A stretch of DNA of 51,502 nt from a virus. Under the pieces are notes generated by a model, which was not told where the DNA came from, did not search any database, and was given only the letters and a program-made list of their open reading frames with translations. Shown here in pieces: positions 14,818-24,038 of this stretch (position 1 is its first letter; every line of letters starts with the position of its first letter). The stretch lies in the IMG/VR virus record IMGVR_UViG_3300046722_000334, positions 1 to 51,502 of that record; one strand, 5' to 3'. A program made the position numbers and the translations under genes.

Positions 14818-15762
14818 ATGCAAATCAGAGGCCAATTTTCCGATTTCTTCTTTGAAACGATGCTCCCGGCTCTCAATGCCAAGATCTGGGCCAACTTCAA
14901 AGCCAAGCCCCCGATGTATACCAGGGTGCTCAACACCGACACCACCGCGCGCTCCATCGAGCAGTTCTCGCAGATGGTCGGAGTCGGATTGCCTACTGCG
15001 GTAGGCGAAACCGAAGACACCCCCACGGACAACTTCATTCAGGGGTTCAACAAGACGTTCCGCCCCTTGAAATACGGGCTGGGGATCGCCGCCTCGCAAG
15101 AGTTGGTCGAAGACGATAAGGTCGGCATCATCAGCCGCCGCTCAGTCGCTCTCGCCAATTCCATCGCCCAGGCGCGCGAGATTCAAGCAGCCAGCGTTAT
15201 CAACAACGGCTTCTCCTCGACGGATGCCAACGGCAACAGCACGCTTTGCCCGGATGGCAAGGTGCTTTTTGCCTCCGACCATCCTCTGATCAAATCCGGC
15301 GGCACGCAATCGAACCTGCTCTCGAGTGCGGCCGACCTGGACGTCACCTCGCTCGAGCTGGCGCTGACCGACTGGGAACTGATCAAGACGCATGAAGGCT
15401 TCTACCAGATGCTGCCCACACCCCGCGTGCTGGTAGCCTCGCAAAACAGGTGGAACGTGGCGGAAATCCTGAAGTCTCAGATGCGCTCCGACACACCGAA
15501 CCACACTGCCAACGCTTTCCAGTACACCGAAACCGGCGGCACTATCGAATCCATGTGCTGGGCCGGATTCCTCACAGATCCGGATGCCTGGTTCCTGATC
15601 GCTCCTCCCGACCAGACCGAGTTGCTCTGGCTCGACCGCAAAGCTCCCTACACCAAAGCCGATTACATCGAGAAATCGGAAACCGGGATCATTTACATGC
15701 GGTATCGCGCGACCTTCGGCAATCACGGCTGGGCCGGCGTCTACGGCACTCCCGGCGCGTAG
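14818..15762 (+). CDS. Major capsid protein
   Basis: 314 residues, typical for a coat protein. Helical N-terminus, then ARSIEQFSQMVGVG and PLKYGLGIAASQELVEDDKV, followed by the region LFASDHPLIKSGGTQSN and LPTPRVLVASQNRWNVAEIL, which is the pattern of Mu gpT-like and other HK97-fold heads. The C-terminus IIYMRYRATFGNHGWAGVYG is also usual. A strong terminator follows directly, consistent with high expression. Confidence 0.85.
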   Translation: MQIRGQFSDFFFETMLPALNAKIWANFKAKPPMYTRVLNTDTTARSIEQFSQMVGVGLPTAVGETEDTPTDNFIQGFNKTFRPLKYGLGIAASQELVEDDKVGIISRRSVALANSIAQAREIQAASVINNGFSSTDANGNSTLCPDGKVLFASDHPLIKSGGTQSNLLSSAADLDVTSLELALTDWELIKTHEGFYQMLPTPRVLVASQNRWNVAEILKSQMRSDTPNHTANAFQYTETGGTIESMCWAGFLTDPDAWFLIAPPDQTELLWLDRKAPYTKADYIEKSETGIIYMRYRATFGNHGWAGVYGTPGA

Positions 15763-15783
15763 TTCGTTTCCTCTCCTTGCTCC

Positions 15784-15816
15784 GCGGGGAGTTCTCAACC
15801 GCTCCCCGCTTTTTTT
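15784..15816 (+). terminator. Rho-independent terminator after the capsid gene
   Basis: Perfect 8-bp stem GCGGGGAG (15784-15791) with CTCCCCGC (15802-15809), a ten-base loop, and seven T residues (15810-15816). Confidence 0.9.
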
Positions 15817-15852
15817 CAACCCACTCACCAACACAGAACAGACGGGACCACC

Positions 15853-16668
15853 ATGTCATTTCCATCGGATACGCAGCGGGGCATTCCCGCTTGGCTTGCC
15901 AAATTCGGGCCGACGCTCTTCAGGGCCCGCTATCGCGCTTCGGTAGGCGACTCCAACGCCGCCACCAAAGTGCCCGTGATCATTCAAGGGGCGCCCTCGC
16001 AGACCGCCAACCTGTTCGAGTGCTACGACTCGGCCAAGAACCTGCTGGCCGCGATCGACGCCTCGGGCGTGGTGACTTCCGCCGGCGGCGTGACCAATCC
16101 CTCCGCCAATAGCCTTGCCATCTCGACGCTAGTGCGGGGTACCAACGGGCAACTGCTGATCGGGCAGACCGGGGCAGCGACGGCGTACGAGACCGTGACC
16201 GGGGACGTCGGCATCACCGCGGGCGGGGTTACCGCCCTCGCCTCGAGCGTATTGAAAGTGGTCAGCGTCAGTTTGACCAACGCCAATATCAAGAACCTGC
16301 GAGCCACGCCGTTTCAACTCGTTGCGGCACCCGCCGCCAACTTCATGCTGGAGTTCATTTCCGCCAAATTGCTGCTGGTGGCGGGAATCAATGTGCTCAC
16401 CGAAGCGGGCTACAACCTGGCGGTGAAGTTCACCGACGGCTCGGGCGCGCAAGTGTCCCAGACCATCGAATGCACGGGGTTCATCGATCAGGCGACCAAC
16501 ACGATTACTAACGGGCTCCCCAAGATCGACGCCATCGTGCCGGCCGCCTCCGCGTCCGCCGCGGCGCTGGTGCTCCATAACCTGGGCGGCGCTGAATTCG
16601 GCGGCAATGCGGGCGTCGACGCCACCATGAAAATCGACATCGTGTACCGCGTACACGCGACGAACTAA
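15853..16668 (+). CDS. Structural protein with beta-rich C-terminal domain
   Basis: 271 residues. The first half is Ala/Gly/Thr-rich with VTGDVGITAGGVTALASSVL, a repeat-like pattern common in phage fibre and head fibre proteins. The second half, from about 145, is a compact beta domain (FMLEFISAKLLLVAGINVLT). It sits directly after the capsid terminator. Possible head fibre or tail component; no named family. Confidence 0.6.
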   Translation: MSFPSDTQRGIPAWLAKFGPTLFRARYRASVGDSNAATKVPVIIQGAPSQTANLFECYDSAKNLLAAIDASGVVTSAGGVTNPSANSLAISTLVRGTNGQLLIGQTGAATAYETVTGDVGITAGGVTALASSVLKVVSVSLTNANIKNLRATPFQLVAAPAANFMLEFISAKLLLVAGINVLTEAGYNLAVKFTDGSGAQVSQTIECTGFIDQATNTITNGLPKIDAIVPAASASAAALVLHNLGGAEFGGNAGVDATMKIDIVYRVHATN

Positions 16669-16680
16669 AAGGACCAACCT

Positions 16681-17064
16681 ATGTCAACCGTCCAATCCGA
16701 CGCCACCGTTACGATTGCCGCCGGGGCTACCGGCCTATCCACCGCCGTCAACGTGGGCAACAAAGTTCCGGTAGCCGTGTTTGTTCCGGCGGCCTGGGTC
16801 TCGGCTGCGCTGAGTTTCCAGGTCTCCTACGACCAGGGCACCACCTGGGCCGACTATTTCAATTCCGCCGGCGTCGAGGTCTCCGTGTCGGCCGCCATCA
16901 TGGGCGCGGCGGCGACGGCGGCGCGGCCGGTCACGCTCGACCCCTCGGACTTCGCCGGCGTCATGTTCCTCAAACTGCGCTCGGGCGTCTCTGGCGCCGC
17001 GGTGGATCAGACCGCCAGCCGGAAGGTGCAGATCTACACCCGCAAATTCTACCCGGTAGGCTAA
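16681..17064 (+). CDS. Small beta-rich structural protein
   Basis: 127 residues, nearly all beta-strand and small residues (VTIAAGATGLSTAVNVGNKV), with a central LSFQVSYDQGTTWADYFNS that resembles carbohydrate-binding-like or Ig-like strands. Ends in QIYTRKFYPVG. Likely a virion component by location. Confidence 0.6.
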   Translation: MSTVQSDATVTIAAGATGLSTAVNVGNKVPVAVFVPAAWVSAALSFQVSYDQGTTWADYFNSAGVEVSVSAAIMGAAATAARPVTLDPSDFAGVMFLKLRSGVSGAAVDQTASRKVQIYTRKFYPVG

Positions 17065-17066
17065 CC

Positions 17067-17960
17067 ATGCGAAAACTCTGGCTCCTTCTTTTCATAGCCC
17101 TGCCTCTTTCCGCTCAGTTTGGCAACAATGCCAAGAAGTGGATGGGGCTATCGTTGTGCCCCAGCATGTCGACCGTCTCAACCAACCTCTGGATACCGCA
17201 GTGGGACTCCACGAACTTGTGCTGGAAAGCTGCGGCCAACGGGGGCGCTTCCGGGAGCGGCCTATCCTCCTTCACGTCGCCCAACTCCTCGGTGACCATC
17301 GGCGGCACTCTGCTTGATCCCACGGCAGATATCAATACGACCTATACCAACGGCCTCTATCCGCAATTGGGCGCGGGCAATACCTACACGGCGGGATCTA
17401 AGCAGAGCTTCAATCCGAGCGCGACAACGGCCGGTGCGCGCATCGTTCCAGGGGCTTGGTTTAGTGCCCCCATTGCCGGGGATCAAGGAGTCAATGCGGC
17501 GGGAGATTTCGGAACCAACGACGGCGTAAACAACCGATTTTATTTTTACATTAACGCCGCCGATCCTAACGCTCCCGGACTCCCGACCGGCACAGATCTT
17601 TTGCTTCGACCTTGCGAAATTGTCATCGGCAGTTTGGGCACGGGCTCTACCGCATTGGCGACAGACAACACGCCGGTCAGTCTATGCGACAGCCCCTTCA
17701 CCGGATCTCTGAAGATCACCGAGGTCAAGTGCTATGCAGACTCCTCCACAGGAGCGCCAGCGGTGGAACCGAAGATCACAGGCGGCGCGGCGACCTCGAT
17801 TCTGACTGGCCCAATCGCCTGCGGAAACGGCGCGTTTGGGAGCGCGGGCACGCTCAACGGATCTCCGGTGCAAACCACCGATCAGAGTATTGACGGCGTG
17901 ATCACCACGGCGGGCGGAACGGCGAAGTACATCATCATCCGAATCAAGAGGTCCCTGTGA
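17067..17960 (+). CDS. Predicted secreted beta-rich protein, tail region
   Basis: 297 residues beginning with a Sec-type signal peptide: MRKLWLLLFIALPLSAQF, with likely cleavage at S-A before Q. The mature part is Gly/Ser/Thr/Asn-rich with C-terminal beta strands and cysteine pairs (LRPCEIVIGS, CGNGAFG) that could form disulphides outside the cytoplasm. The stop overlaps the next start (GTGA). Position says tail protein, the leader says exported protein; see findings. Confidence 0.7.
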   Translation: MRKLWLLLFIALPLSAQFGNNAKKWMGLSLCPSMSTVSTNLWIPQWDSTNLCWKAAANGGASGSGLSSFTSPNSSVTIGGTLLDPTADINTTYTNGLYPQLGAGNTYTAGSKQSFNPSATTAGARIVPGAWFSAPIAGDQGVNAAGDFGTNDGVNNRFYFYINAADPNAPGLPTGTDLLLRPCEIVIGSLGTGSTALATDNTPVSLCDSPFTGSLKITEVKCYADSSTGAPAVEPKITGGAATSILTGPIACGNGAFGSAGTLNGSPVQTTDQSIDGVITTAGGTAKYIIIRIKRSL

Positions 17961-18652
17961 GACTGGCCATTTTACTTTGCATCGCTTCGCGTCTTTTCGG
18001 AGCGCAGGGATTTGTGAACGCGGCAATTCATGAGGCCTTAGACGACGTTAGTGTGAGTATCTCGTTGACCTCGCCAAACGCCGTTTACTGCCTAACGCAG
18101 GCGAGCAACACCTCCGTGATTACTTCCGTGGGTGCCGATGATGGAGCGGGACATACATTCAGCCTTACCGGAGCAACGCAATTCTCCGATATCGCCAACA
18201 TGCAGTGGTTTTATGCCATTCGCGTGGTAACCACAGCCACGTATACGATCACGTCATCTTATACGGCTGGCGGCACTTTTCGGGCCATCACTTGCTACGA
18301 GGTGTCTGGTGTTCCTGCGACAGGGGTGGTGGACGTCAATAACGCCGCTGGAACTGCCGGGTCGGGAACATCGTGTACGACCGCTTCCTTCAGCACGGCT
18401 CAGGCGAGCGAGGTGGTGGTGGTTGGCGTGGCCCCGGCCGCAGCATCCCAAACCTTTAGCGCGGGAGCTGGGTATACGATGCCGGCTATTTCTATGACGT
18501 TTTCGGGAAGCGAATACCAGGCATTCTCATCGCCACAGGCCGGGGTTGCCGCGACGGACAACTACAGTTCCAACGTTGCCAGTATGTGCCTGGCGTTCAG
18601 CATGAAGGACAATGCCGCGACTGCCTCCATACCGATGAGGAGCATTCAATGA
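17957..18652 (+). CDS. Predicted secreted beta-sandwich protein
   Basis: 231 residues from GTG 17957. Signal peptide MRLAILLCIASRLFGAQ. The mature domain alternates strands and Ser/Thr/Gly turns, with a core (YTITSSYTAGGTFRAITCYE, then a G-S-G-T-S turn and ASEVVVVGVAPAA) that resembles a segment of the next protein at about residues 780-905. Likely an Ig-like or lectin-like adhesion domain. Overlaps the following gene by ATGA. Confidence 0.65.
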   Translation: MRLAILLCIASRLFGAQGFVNAAIHEALDDVSVSISLTSPNAVYCLTQASNTSVITSVGADDGAGHTFSLTGATQFSDIANMQWFYAIRVVTTATYTITSSYTAGGTFRAITCYEVSGVPATGVVDVNNAAGTAGSGTSCTTASFSTAQASEVVVVGVAPAAASQTFSAGAGYTMPAISMTFSGSEYQAFSSPQAGVAATDNYSSNVASMCLAFSMKDNAATASIPMRSIQ

Positions 18653-21600
18653 AACTTGCCCTCTGCCTCTTGCTTTCTGGCATCGCATGGGGCCAGTTGA
18701 GCCCCTACACGGACCAGACCGTCCTACTTCTGGACGTGGGCGCGAAGGACGTAGCCGTAACCAACCTCGACGCCTTGGGCGGCGTGCAGCATATTCCTCT
18801 GCCGGTGGACGGGACGCACCGGGCTAGAGTGTGGCTGTCGCGGTACTCTCCCTGTCCAGGATCTACGGTTCCGGGATTTACAGACACGCATTGCACTGCA
18901 CCGGGGGGTTCCGCGACTGCCTGCACTGGTTCTTGCGCGATCTCTCTACATCAGGAGTATGGGCCGTACTCCCGCCGCTTCTCGATTTGTGATTTGGCTG
19001 GGACTACCTGTGGAACCCCAAGCTCCTTCGAGCGCATGCCAGCGGTCAATCCGGCTCCCACCAATTCTCCCTATACCGTCCCGCTCTACATTTATGGGAC
19101 CGGGGGAAACCAGAAAAGTTTCAACGTCCCAATTGCTGGCGGGCAGACCGTGAGCGGTTTACGGCTATGGACATGGTTGTTCCAGACGCCGCGCCGAAAA
19201 TTGAGCGTTGGCTTCAACTCGCAGCCGATGAAGCTGATCGACACGGTAAACGTAATTAAGGTGACCACTAGCGGGACCGTCTGCACGATGGTAACCGACC
19301 GTCCGCACGGCTTGAGCAATGGGCAGTTGGCACAACTTAACTTCTTCAATACCACATGGTTCAGCGATGGCGGCCAAGCACAACTAAATGGAAACTTTAA
19401 CGTGACCGTTGTGGACGATTCCACGTTTACCGTGCCCTGCACTCTGAGCGCAGACGCTAGCGGAACGCATTGGACCACAGGCTCCAATTGGAATGCCGAC
19501 CTGCCCCCAGCCCAGGTGGGCTACGCAACAGGGAAGACGGTGAGCGGAACGGTGTTCTATTCAAGTGAGGAGAAATTCTTTGGCGGGATGGATTCCAACG
19601 GACAGGCTTTTATGGCCACCGTGCCTATCGGCGCATCTGAATTGACGGCAGGGGCAACAAACGTCGTGAAGTTCCAATACAACGGAGCACCCACAGGAGC
19701 CAGCCTGAACCAATGGGTGCTTGACTGGAACGTCGTAGAGCCCGACAAAGAATTGGACCAGATCGTGGTGACCGGCCTCAATGCCGTGGCGCGGACCACC
19801 ACGAACTTCACCTGCGTAGTGGGCGATACGTACATTATCCAGAATGCTCCTGGCCCACTATGGCGCTTCAATCTGGAACGGGTCGTTACGGCTTGTCCGG
19901 ACGGAACTGGCGCGAATGCCAGCACGCATTTTACGTTCTTGTGGGGACCAGACACGGACGGATTTCAAGAATATGAAACTCTGACGCAGACGCCGAGCAC
20001 TACGTCCACCGATCCGTTCTATACTGCACCTGGAACCTACGTGGTGCGCACGGCTCGCGACACAACGATCACACCGAACCAGCATATGTACGCAGCGCGA
20101 GCGATTATCGCCAAGAGCAATTTCGTAGCGTATAAACCATCGGTGGAAAATCGCGTCTCCGCTGGAAGCGTGAGCAACGGGCACACGCTATTCGATACGG
20201 TTCCGATAAAGACCAGGAATCCCTATTTCAACCACCAGGAACTTACGCCATGCGCTGGTTGTCACATGGATGGAGGCTTCTCGTTTAAGTACGGCCAGGC
20301 TCCTTCTGACGTGATCCACTTCGGCGCGGTGCAGGACGGGTTCTCAGATTCTGACGCAGAGGATATTCTCGCCTACATTCAAAGCAATACCCTCACCCCG
20401 CCCGTGCGAAGCCGGTGGTGGAATCCTCTGCTACAGGGGGGTAAGACCTGCGGCAGTATTTCGTCGGCCGATCGTTTGGCAGGAAATGGCATCCGCTGGA
20501 AGTTGGTGTACGATCAAGACCTACCAGAGTACCTGATCCCTGGAGGCTCGTTTGCCAAGTGGGCGGCGAACCAAAACTTGGATTTTTTCTGCATCCCGTT
20601 GCCGATCACCAACCCGCATTGGATTCGCTGGTTCCCAGCAGAACACCCCTTGGATTTCTTTGCGTCGCTCGGCCTGGACTTCACCGCACAGGCGGCCTGG
20701 ACAGATTACGTGGCATACAAGGCGGCGCTTAAATTTGGCGCAGCGAACAATTTCACGCAACTCGAAAAAGGAACCCTGGGGGGGTCCGGTGTGGCTTACC
20801 GGATCGGTGCAGCGGCAGGAACCGACGATGCAAAATTGACGGCCCCAAACACGCAGGCTTGGGACTTGAACGGTTTGGCATTCAAGACTACAGGCGTGGG
20901 AAGCTGCACTTCCACTAATGTTGAGGTGGGCGCTGGAGGCGCATCGTCCAACGCCGTCTCGATCACGGAAACTCTGCACCATAGCCTCTTCGTCCTCACC
21001 ACGTCAACATCAGGGGCCACCGCTACAATAGGAGACACAAAAGGCGAGACCTTCGTTGCGACGCTAGGATCTCCGTACAGCGGGAGCGCGGGTCTTCCGA
21101 CGCTCTATTATTCCTGGTACGTCAAGGACACCGGGGCGGGAGCCAATACGATCACGGCAGCGTACTCAGGGAGCAATCAGTACCCGGCGTTATCGGTCGT
21201 AGATTGCTCCAACGTGGACCACGTGAACACCTTCGACGCGCAGCACTCGGCCAGCGGATCGGGTACGGCAGGCTACGTTAGTAGCGGAAACTTCACAACG
21301 TCGGCGGCAGGCGACATCATCATCGGCTGGGGAAACTACGCGGCGGCTGGAGGATTTCCGGCCCCCTCGATCTTGACCGCCTACGAAGGCAACGCAAACT
21401 ATCTCGGCAATCTCGTTTCTCCGTCCCCGGATATTAGTGCGGCGAAGGCAGCCACTGGCATTTTCGATTATAAGAACACTCCGAGCCGTGGAATGGCCTG
21501 CTATCAAGCCCCGACCTTTGTGTGCCAGGCTAGCCACTACCTCAGCATTTGGTGGTCTAACCGAACTCTCGAACTGATCCAGGCCATCGCGGGACTGGGA

Positions 21601-22476
21601 GGCAAGCACGATACGATCATTGCCGACTACATGTTATCCAGCCAGGGATTGACGCTCGATTCACATTCCGGGGCTTACACTCCAAACGGCTATTTCACCA
21701 ATGCCCTATTCGACACTGGCCCGCATAAAGCAAATATCGGAGACAACTGCTTCCATCTCCAATTTCAAGGGCTCTTCACCTGCGCGAATACGATCCTGGA
21801 TACGGCGATGTGGTATATGCTGCAGTTCCAGCAGGGCAACCGGAACCACTTCGCCAGTGGAGACAATCCGATCGACGTTCCCTATAACTACCTTTTCACT
21901 GGAGGCCTGTCGGGCTCTCGCTCTATGTTCTGGATGAGTTGGATGGGCAATTCGCAGAACGCTCAAATGACGTGGGGTTGGCCGAACATGAACAACATGG
22001 ACATGACCTATTTAGCCGGCAAGTTCATGATCGGCGGGCTAAACACCCAAGGTCACGATCAATTCATCACCGAAGCGGAAAAGGCCACGGTGATGAACGA
22101 GTGGGTGCAGCAATTCTTAGAGCTTAAAGCGCGGTTCACGGTCGCCGCCGATTGGCAGACTAAGTTCCCCTGTACGTCACCATTGGCTGGCGGCGCAGCG
22201 TTGGCTTGGGGCACCAGTTCTAGTCAAATCTGCCAGGATTGGGCCATGACGCTGCCGATCCTCAACCACTACAACAGCGGAAATTTCGCTGGGGGACCCA
22301 ACCCAGCCGATATCGACACCATCCAGGACTGGCTGCAAACGCTCTACCCGACTCCAGGCGGCGTGGCCTACAACTGGACCACGGAGCGCAACGAGCCGTG
22401 CTCGTTCAACTGGGGGTCGATTGGGGTTGGTGGCAATAACAATCCGCCTGTGCTGTTGTCTTGCACCTTCCAGTAA
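18649..22476 (+). CDS. Large predicted secreted protein with cytochrome c-like CxxCH motif
   Basis: 1,275 residues from ATG 18649, coupled to the previous stop. Signal peptide MKLALCLLLSGIAWGQ. Residues about 20-510 are beta-rich. At C535-x-x-C538-H539 (LTPCAGCHMDGGF) lies a canonical haem c attachment motif, followed about 30 residues later by a helix of the cytochrome c C-terminal type (DSDAEDILAYIQSN). H or M in the intervening loop could be the sixth ligand. Residues about 780-905 resemble the beta domain of the preceding protein. The C-terminal 350 residues are Trp/Met/Asn-rich (FWMSWMGNSQNAQMTWGWPN). An exported, possibly haem-binding protein inside a phage tail module is unusual; role unknown. 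Confidence 0.7.
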   Translation: MKLALCLLLSGIAWGQLSPYTDQTVLLLDVGAKDVAVTNLDALGGVQHIPLPVDGTHRARVWLSRYSPCPGSTVPGFTDTHCTAPGGSATACTGSCAISLHQEYGPYSRRFSICDLAGTTCGTPSSFERMPAVNPAPTNSPYTVPLYIYGTGGNQKSFNVPIAGGQTVSGLRLWTWLFQTPRRKLSVGFNSQPMKLIDTVNVIKVTTSGTVCTMVTDRPHGLSNGQLAQLNFFNTTWFSDGGQAQLNGNFNVTVVDDSTFTVPCTLSADASGTHWTTGSNWNADLPPAQVGYATGKTVSGTVFYSSEEKFFGGMDSNGQAFMATVPIGASELTAGATNVVKFQYNGAPTGASLNQWVLDWNVVEPDKELDQIVVTGLNAVARTTTNFTCVVGDTYIIQNAPGPLWRFNLERVVTACPDGTGANASTHFTFLWGPDTDGFQEYETLTQTPSTTSTDPFYTAPGTYVVRTARDTTITPNQHMYAARAIIAKSNFVAYKPSVENRVSAGSVSNGHTLFDTVPIKTRNPYFNHQELTPCAGCHMDGGFSFKYGQAPSDVIHFGAVQDGFSDSDAEDILAYIQSNTLTPPVRSRWWNPLLQGGKTCGSISSADRLAGNGIRWKLVYDQDLPEYLIPGGSFAKWAANQNLDFFCIPLPITNPHWIRWFPAEHPLDFFASLGLDFTAQAAWTDYVAYKAALKFGAANNFTQLEKGTLGGSGVAYRIGAAAGTDDAKLTAPNTQAWDLNGLAFKTTGVGSCTSTNVEVGAGGASSNAVSITETLHHSLFVLTTSTSGATATIGDTKGETFVATLGSPYSGSAGLPTLYYSWYVKDTGAGANTITAAYSGSNQYPALSVVDCSNVDHVNTFDAQHSASGSGTAGYVSSGNFTTSAAGDIIIGWGNYAAAGGFPAPSILTAYEGNANYLGNLVSPSPDISAAKAATGIFDYKNTPSRGMACYQAPTFVCQASHYLSIWWSNRTLELIQAIAGLGGKHDTIIADYMLSSQGLTLDSHSGAYTPNGYFTNALFDTGPHKANIGDNCFHLQFQGLFTCANTILDTAMWYMLQFQQGNRNHFASGDNPIDVPYNYLFTGGLSGSRSMFWMSWMGNSQNAQMTWGWPNMNNMDMTYLAGKFMIGGLNTQGHDQFITEAEKATVMNEWVQQFLELKARFTVAADWQTKFPCTSPLAGGAALAWGTSSSQICQDWAMTLPILNHYNSGNFAGGPNPADIDTIQDWLQTLYPTPGGVAYNWTTERNEPCSFNWGSIGVGGNNNPPVLLSCTFQ

Positions 22477-22479
22477 CCA

Positions 22480-22620
22480 TCATGGCTGCGGCGGCTTCTC
22501 CAAAATAGCTTTGCCGTGATCGAGATGCGGCGCATGGTAGGCCTCTACGAAATAGTCAATACCGGTTGGCCAATGCAGCGCTCGTCTTGCGCGAGTAATC
22601 CAGTCTCGAATGGTTCTCAT
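22480..22620 (-). CDS. 46-residue antisense small protein
   Basis: Minus-strand frame in the 215-bp gap between two tail genes, from ATG 22620, with GGGGG six bases upstream. Reads MRTIRDWITRARRALHWPTG and then DYFVEAYHAPHLDH, ending in KPPQP. Basic amphipathic helix followed by a His/Asp-rich part. Good ribosome-binding site and natural composition; no family known. Confidence 0.5.
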   Translation of the reverse strand: MRTIRDWITRARRALHWPTGIDYFVEAYHAPHLDHGKAILEKPPQP

Positions 22621-22691
22621 TTTGAACCCCCGTCACACCCCAGTCTAGCGCGCTCTGCGGACGCCTGATCTATCTCAATAGGAAAACCCGA

Positions 22692-23552
22692 ATGAGCACT
22701 TACGGCGATACCCGATTACGCTGCGTCAAAGAAGTTCCGGGGATAGACTTTGCCCTATGGGATGGATACCTCTTAGACCGCTATACAGCGATCCTGGACC
22801 GCTTGCAGTGGGCCCGCCTGGATGAGCAATCCATTCTCACCACCGTGGCCCCCTACGCGACGGGAACCGTGGCGCTCGTCCAAGGAGCCAATAGCATAGC
22901 CTTGACCGGAGGGACGTTCACGACGGGCATGACGGGCCGTGGTTTCCGGGTGCCGGGCCGCGACGAATGGTACAGCTTCACGTACGTGGGCGCCGCTTCA
23001 GGCCTCCTCGATCGCCTCTACGAAGGCCCGACCAATGCCCTCTCCCAGTACAAAATCTATCAGGCCATCTACGCCCTGAGCGCAACTACAAAGCTGGTCA
23101 AGAGCCTCACGCTGCCCGGCTGGGGGCCGCTCACCCGCACCAGCCCCGGCGAGTTGAACGCCAGCGCCCCCAGCCGCACCACCTTCGCGGCACCCTCGAG
23201 CTTCGCGCCTTACATGGACGACTCGGAAGACCCCCCGCATCTGCAGATCGAACTCTACCCAGTTCCCGATGCGGTGTACAGTATCATGCTGGCCTCTACC
23301 GCGGAGGCTCGGGGAATCTCCGGCACCGGCACTACCCTGCTGCCGTGGATGCGGCCGAGTTGCCTGTTCGCCGGCGCGGTAGCCGATGCTTTCCTCCATG
23401 CGAAAGACATCAACTCGGCCATGGCCTGGGAAGTGAAATACAAGGAACGCCTAGCGGATATGGTGCGCACCGAGAACGCCTCGAGCGGGCCGCTGGTGAT
23501 GACGCTGGACGACTATTACACAAGACATCGGATGCGCCGCTTTCAACGCTAG
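22692..23552 (+). CDS. Adaptor-like tail protein
   Basis: 286 residues. Helical N-terminus with DRYTAILDRLQWARLDEQ, then beta region (TGTVALVQGANSIALTGGTF) typical of podovirus tail or head-tail proteins, and a C-terminus with a helical array (FLHAKDINSAMAWEVKYKER). The general plan, beta module then alpha-helical end, is shared with the proteins at 25550 and 29026. Likely part of the connector or tail hub; identity not certain. Confidence 0.6.
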   Translation: MSTYGDTRLRCVKEVPGIDFALWDGYLLDRYTAILDRLQWARLDEQSILTTVAPYATGTVALVQGANSIALTGGTFTTGMTGRGFRVPGRDEWYSFTYVGAASGLLDRLYEGPTNALSQYKIYQAIYALSATTKLVKSLTLPGWGPLTRTSPGELNASAPSRTTFAAPSSFAPYMDDSEDPPHLQIELYPVPDAVYSIMLASTAEARGISGTGTTLLPWMRPSCLFAGAVADAFLHAKDINSAMAWEVKYKERLADMVRTENASSGPLVMTLDDYYTRHRMRRFQR

Positions 23553-23579
23553 AATCCCCCCTTTCAGGAGACAAACAAA

Positions 23580-24029
23580 ATGGCTGCAGCAGGACCGTGG
23601 GTACTTTACAACGATTTCAAGCTGAACGCCTTCAAGAAGCTGATGGACTTGTCGGCGGACAGCTTCAAGCTGGCCCTGGTCACCTCGGCCTCGACGGCAA
23701 TCAGCGCCACTCTGACGCCGGCTACCTATGCCGGATTCAATAACGAGGTTTCCAATGCCAACGGCTACACGACCGGAGGCGCGGCGGCCGGCTCACCCAC
23801 GCTTACCGGAGGGGGAGCCACGGCCACGATCACCTTCGACCTTGCCGATGTGCCTTGGACAGCCTCGGCCTCCGGAATCACGGCACGCGCCGCGGTCCTC
23901 TACGACGACACGGCGACGTCCAAGAACCTCATTGCGTACTGCCTGCTCGATTCCACCCCGGCCGATGTCGTAGTGGCGGCGGGGAACACTCTCACCGTGC
24001 AGATCACCAACGTATTCACCGACGCATAG
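23580..24029 (+). CDS. Small structural protein
   Basis: 149 residues. Begins MAAAGPWVLYNDFKLNAFKK, then FKLALVTSASTAISA, a pattern found in small phage tail or head structural proteins, with a beta-rich remainder (ATITFDLADVPWTASASGIT) ending in TVQITNVFTDA. AGGAG sits upstream. Virion component by pattern and place. Confidence 0.65.
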   Translation: MAAAGPWVLYNDFKLNAFKKLMDLSADSFKLALVTSASTAISATLTPATYAGFNNEVSNANGYTTGGAAAGSPTLTGGGATATITFDLADVPWTASASGITARAAVLYDDTATSKNLIAYCLLDSTPADVVVAAGNTLTVQITNVFTDA

Positions 24030-24038
24030 GGCTAACCC

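Noticed and set aside
14149-15099. 316-residue minus-strand open frame
   Set aside because: Antisense to the decoration and coat genes, with the Gly/Arg/Val-rich composition of a shadow frame.
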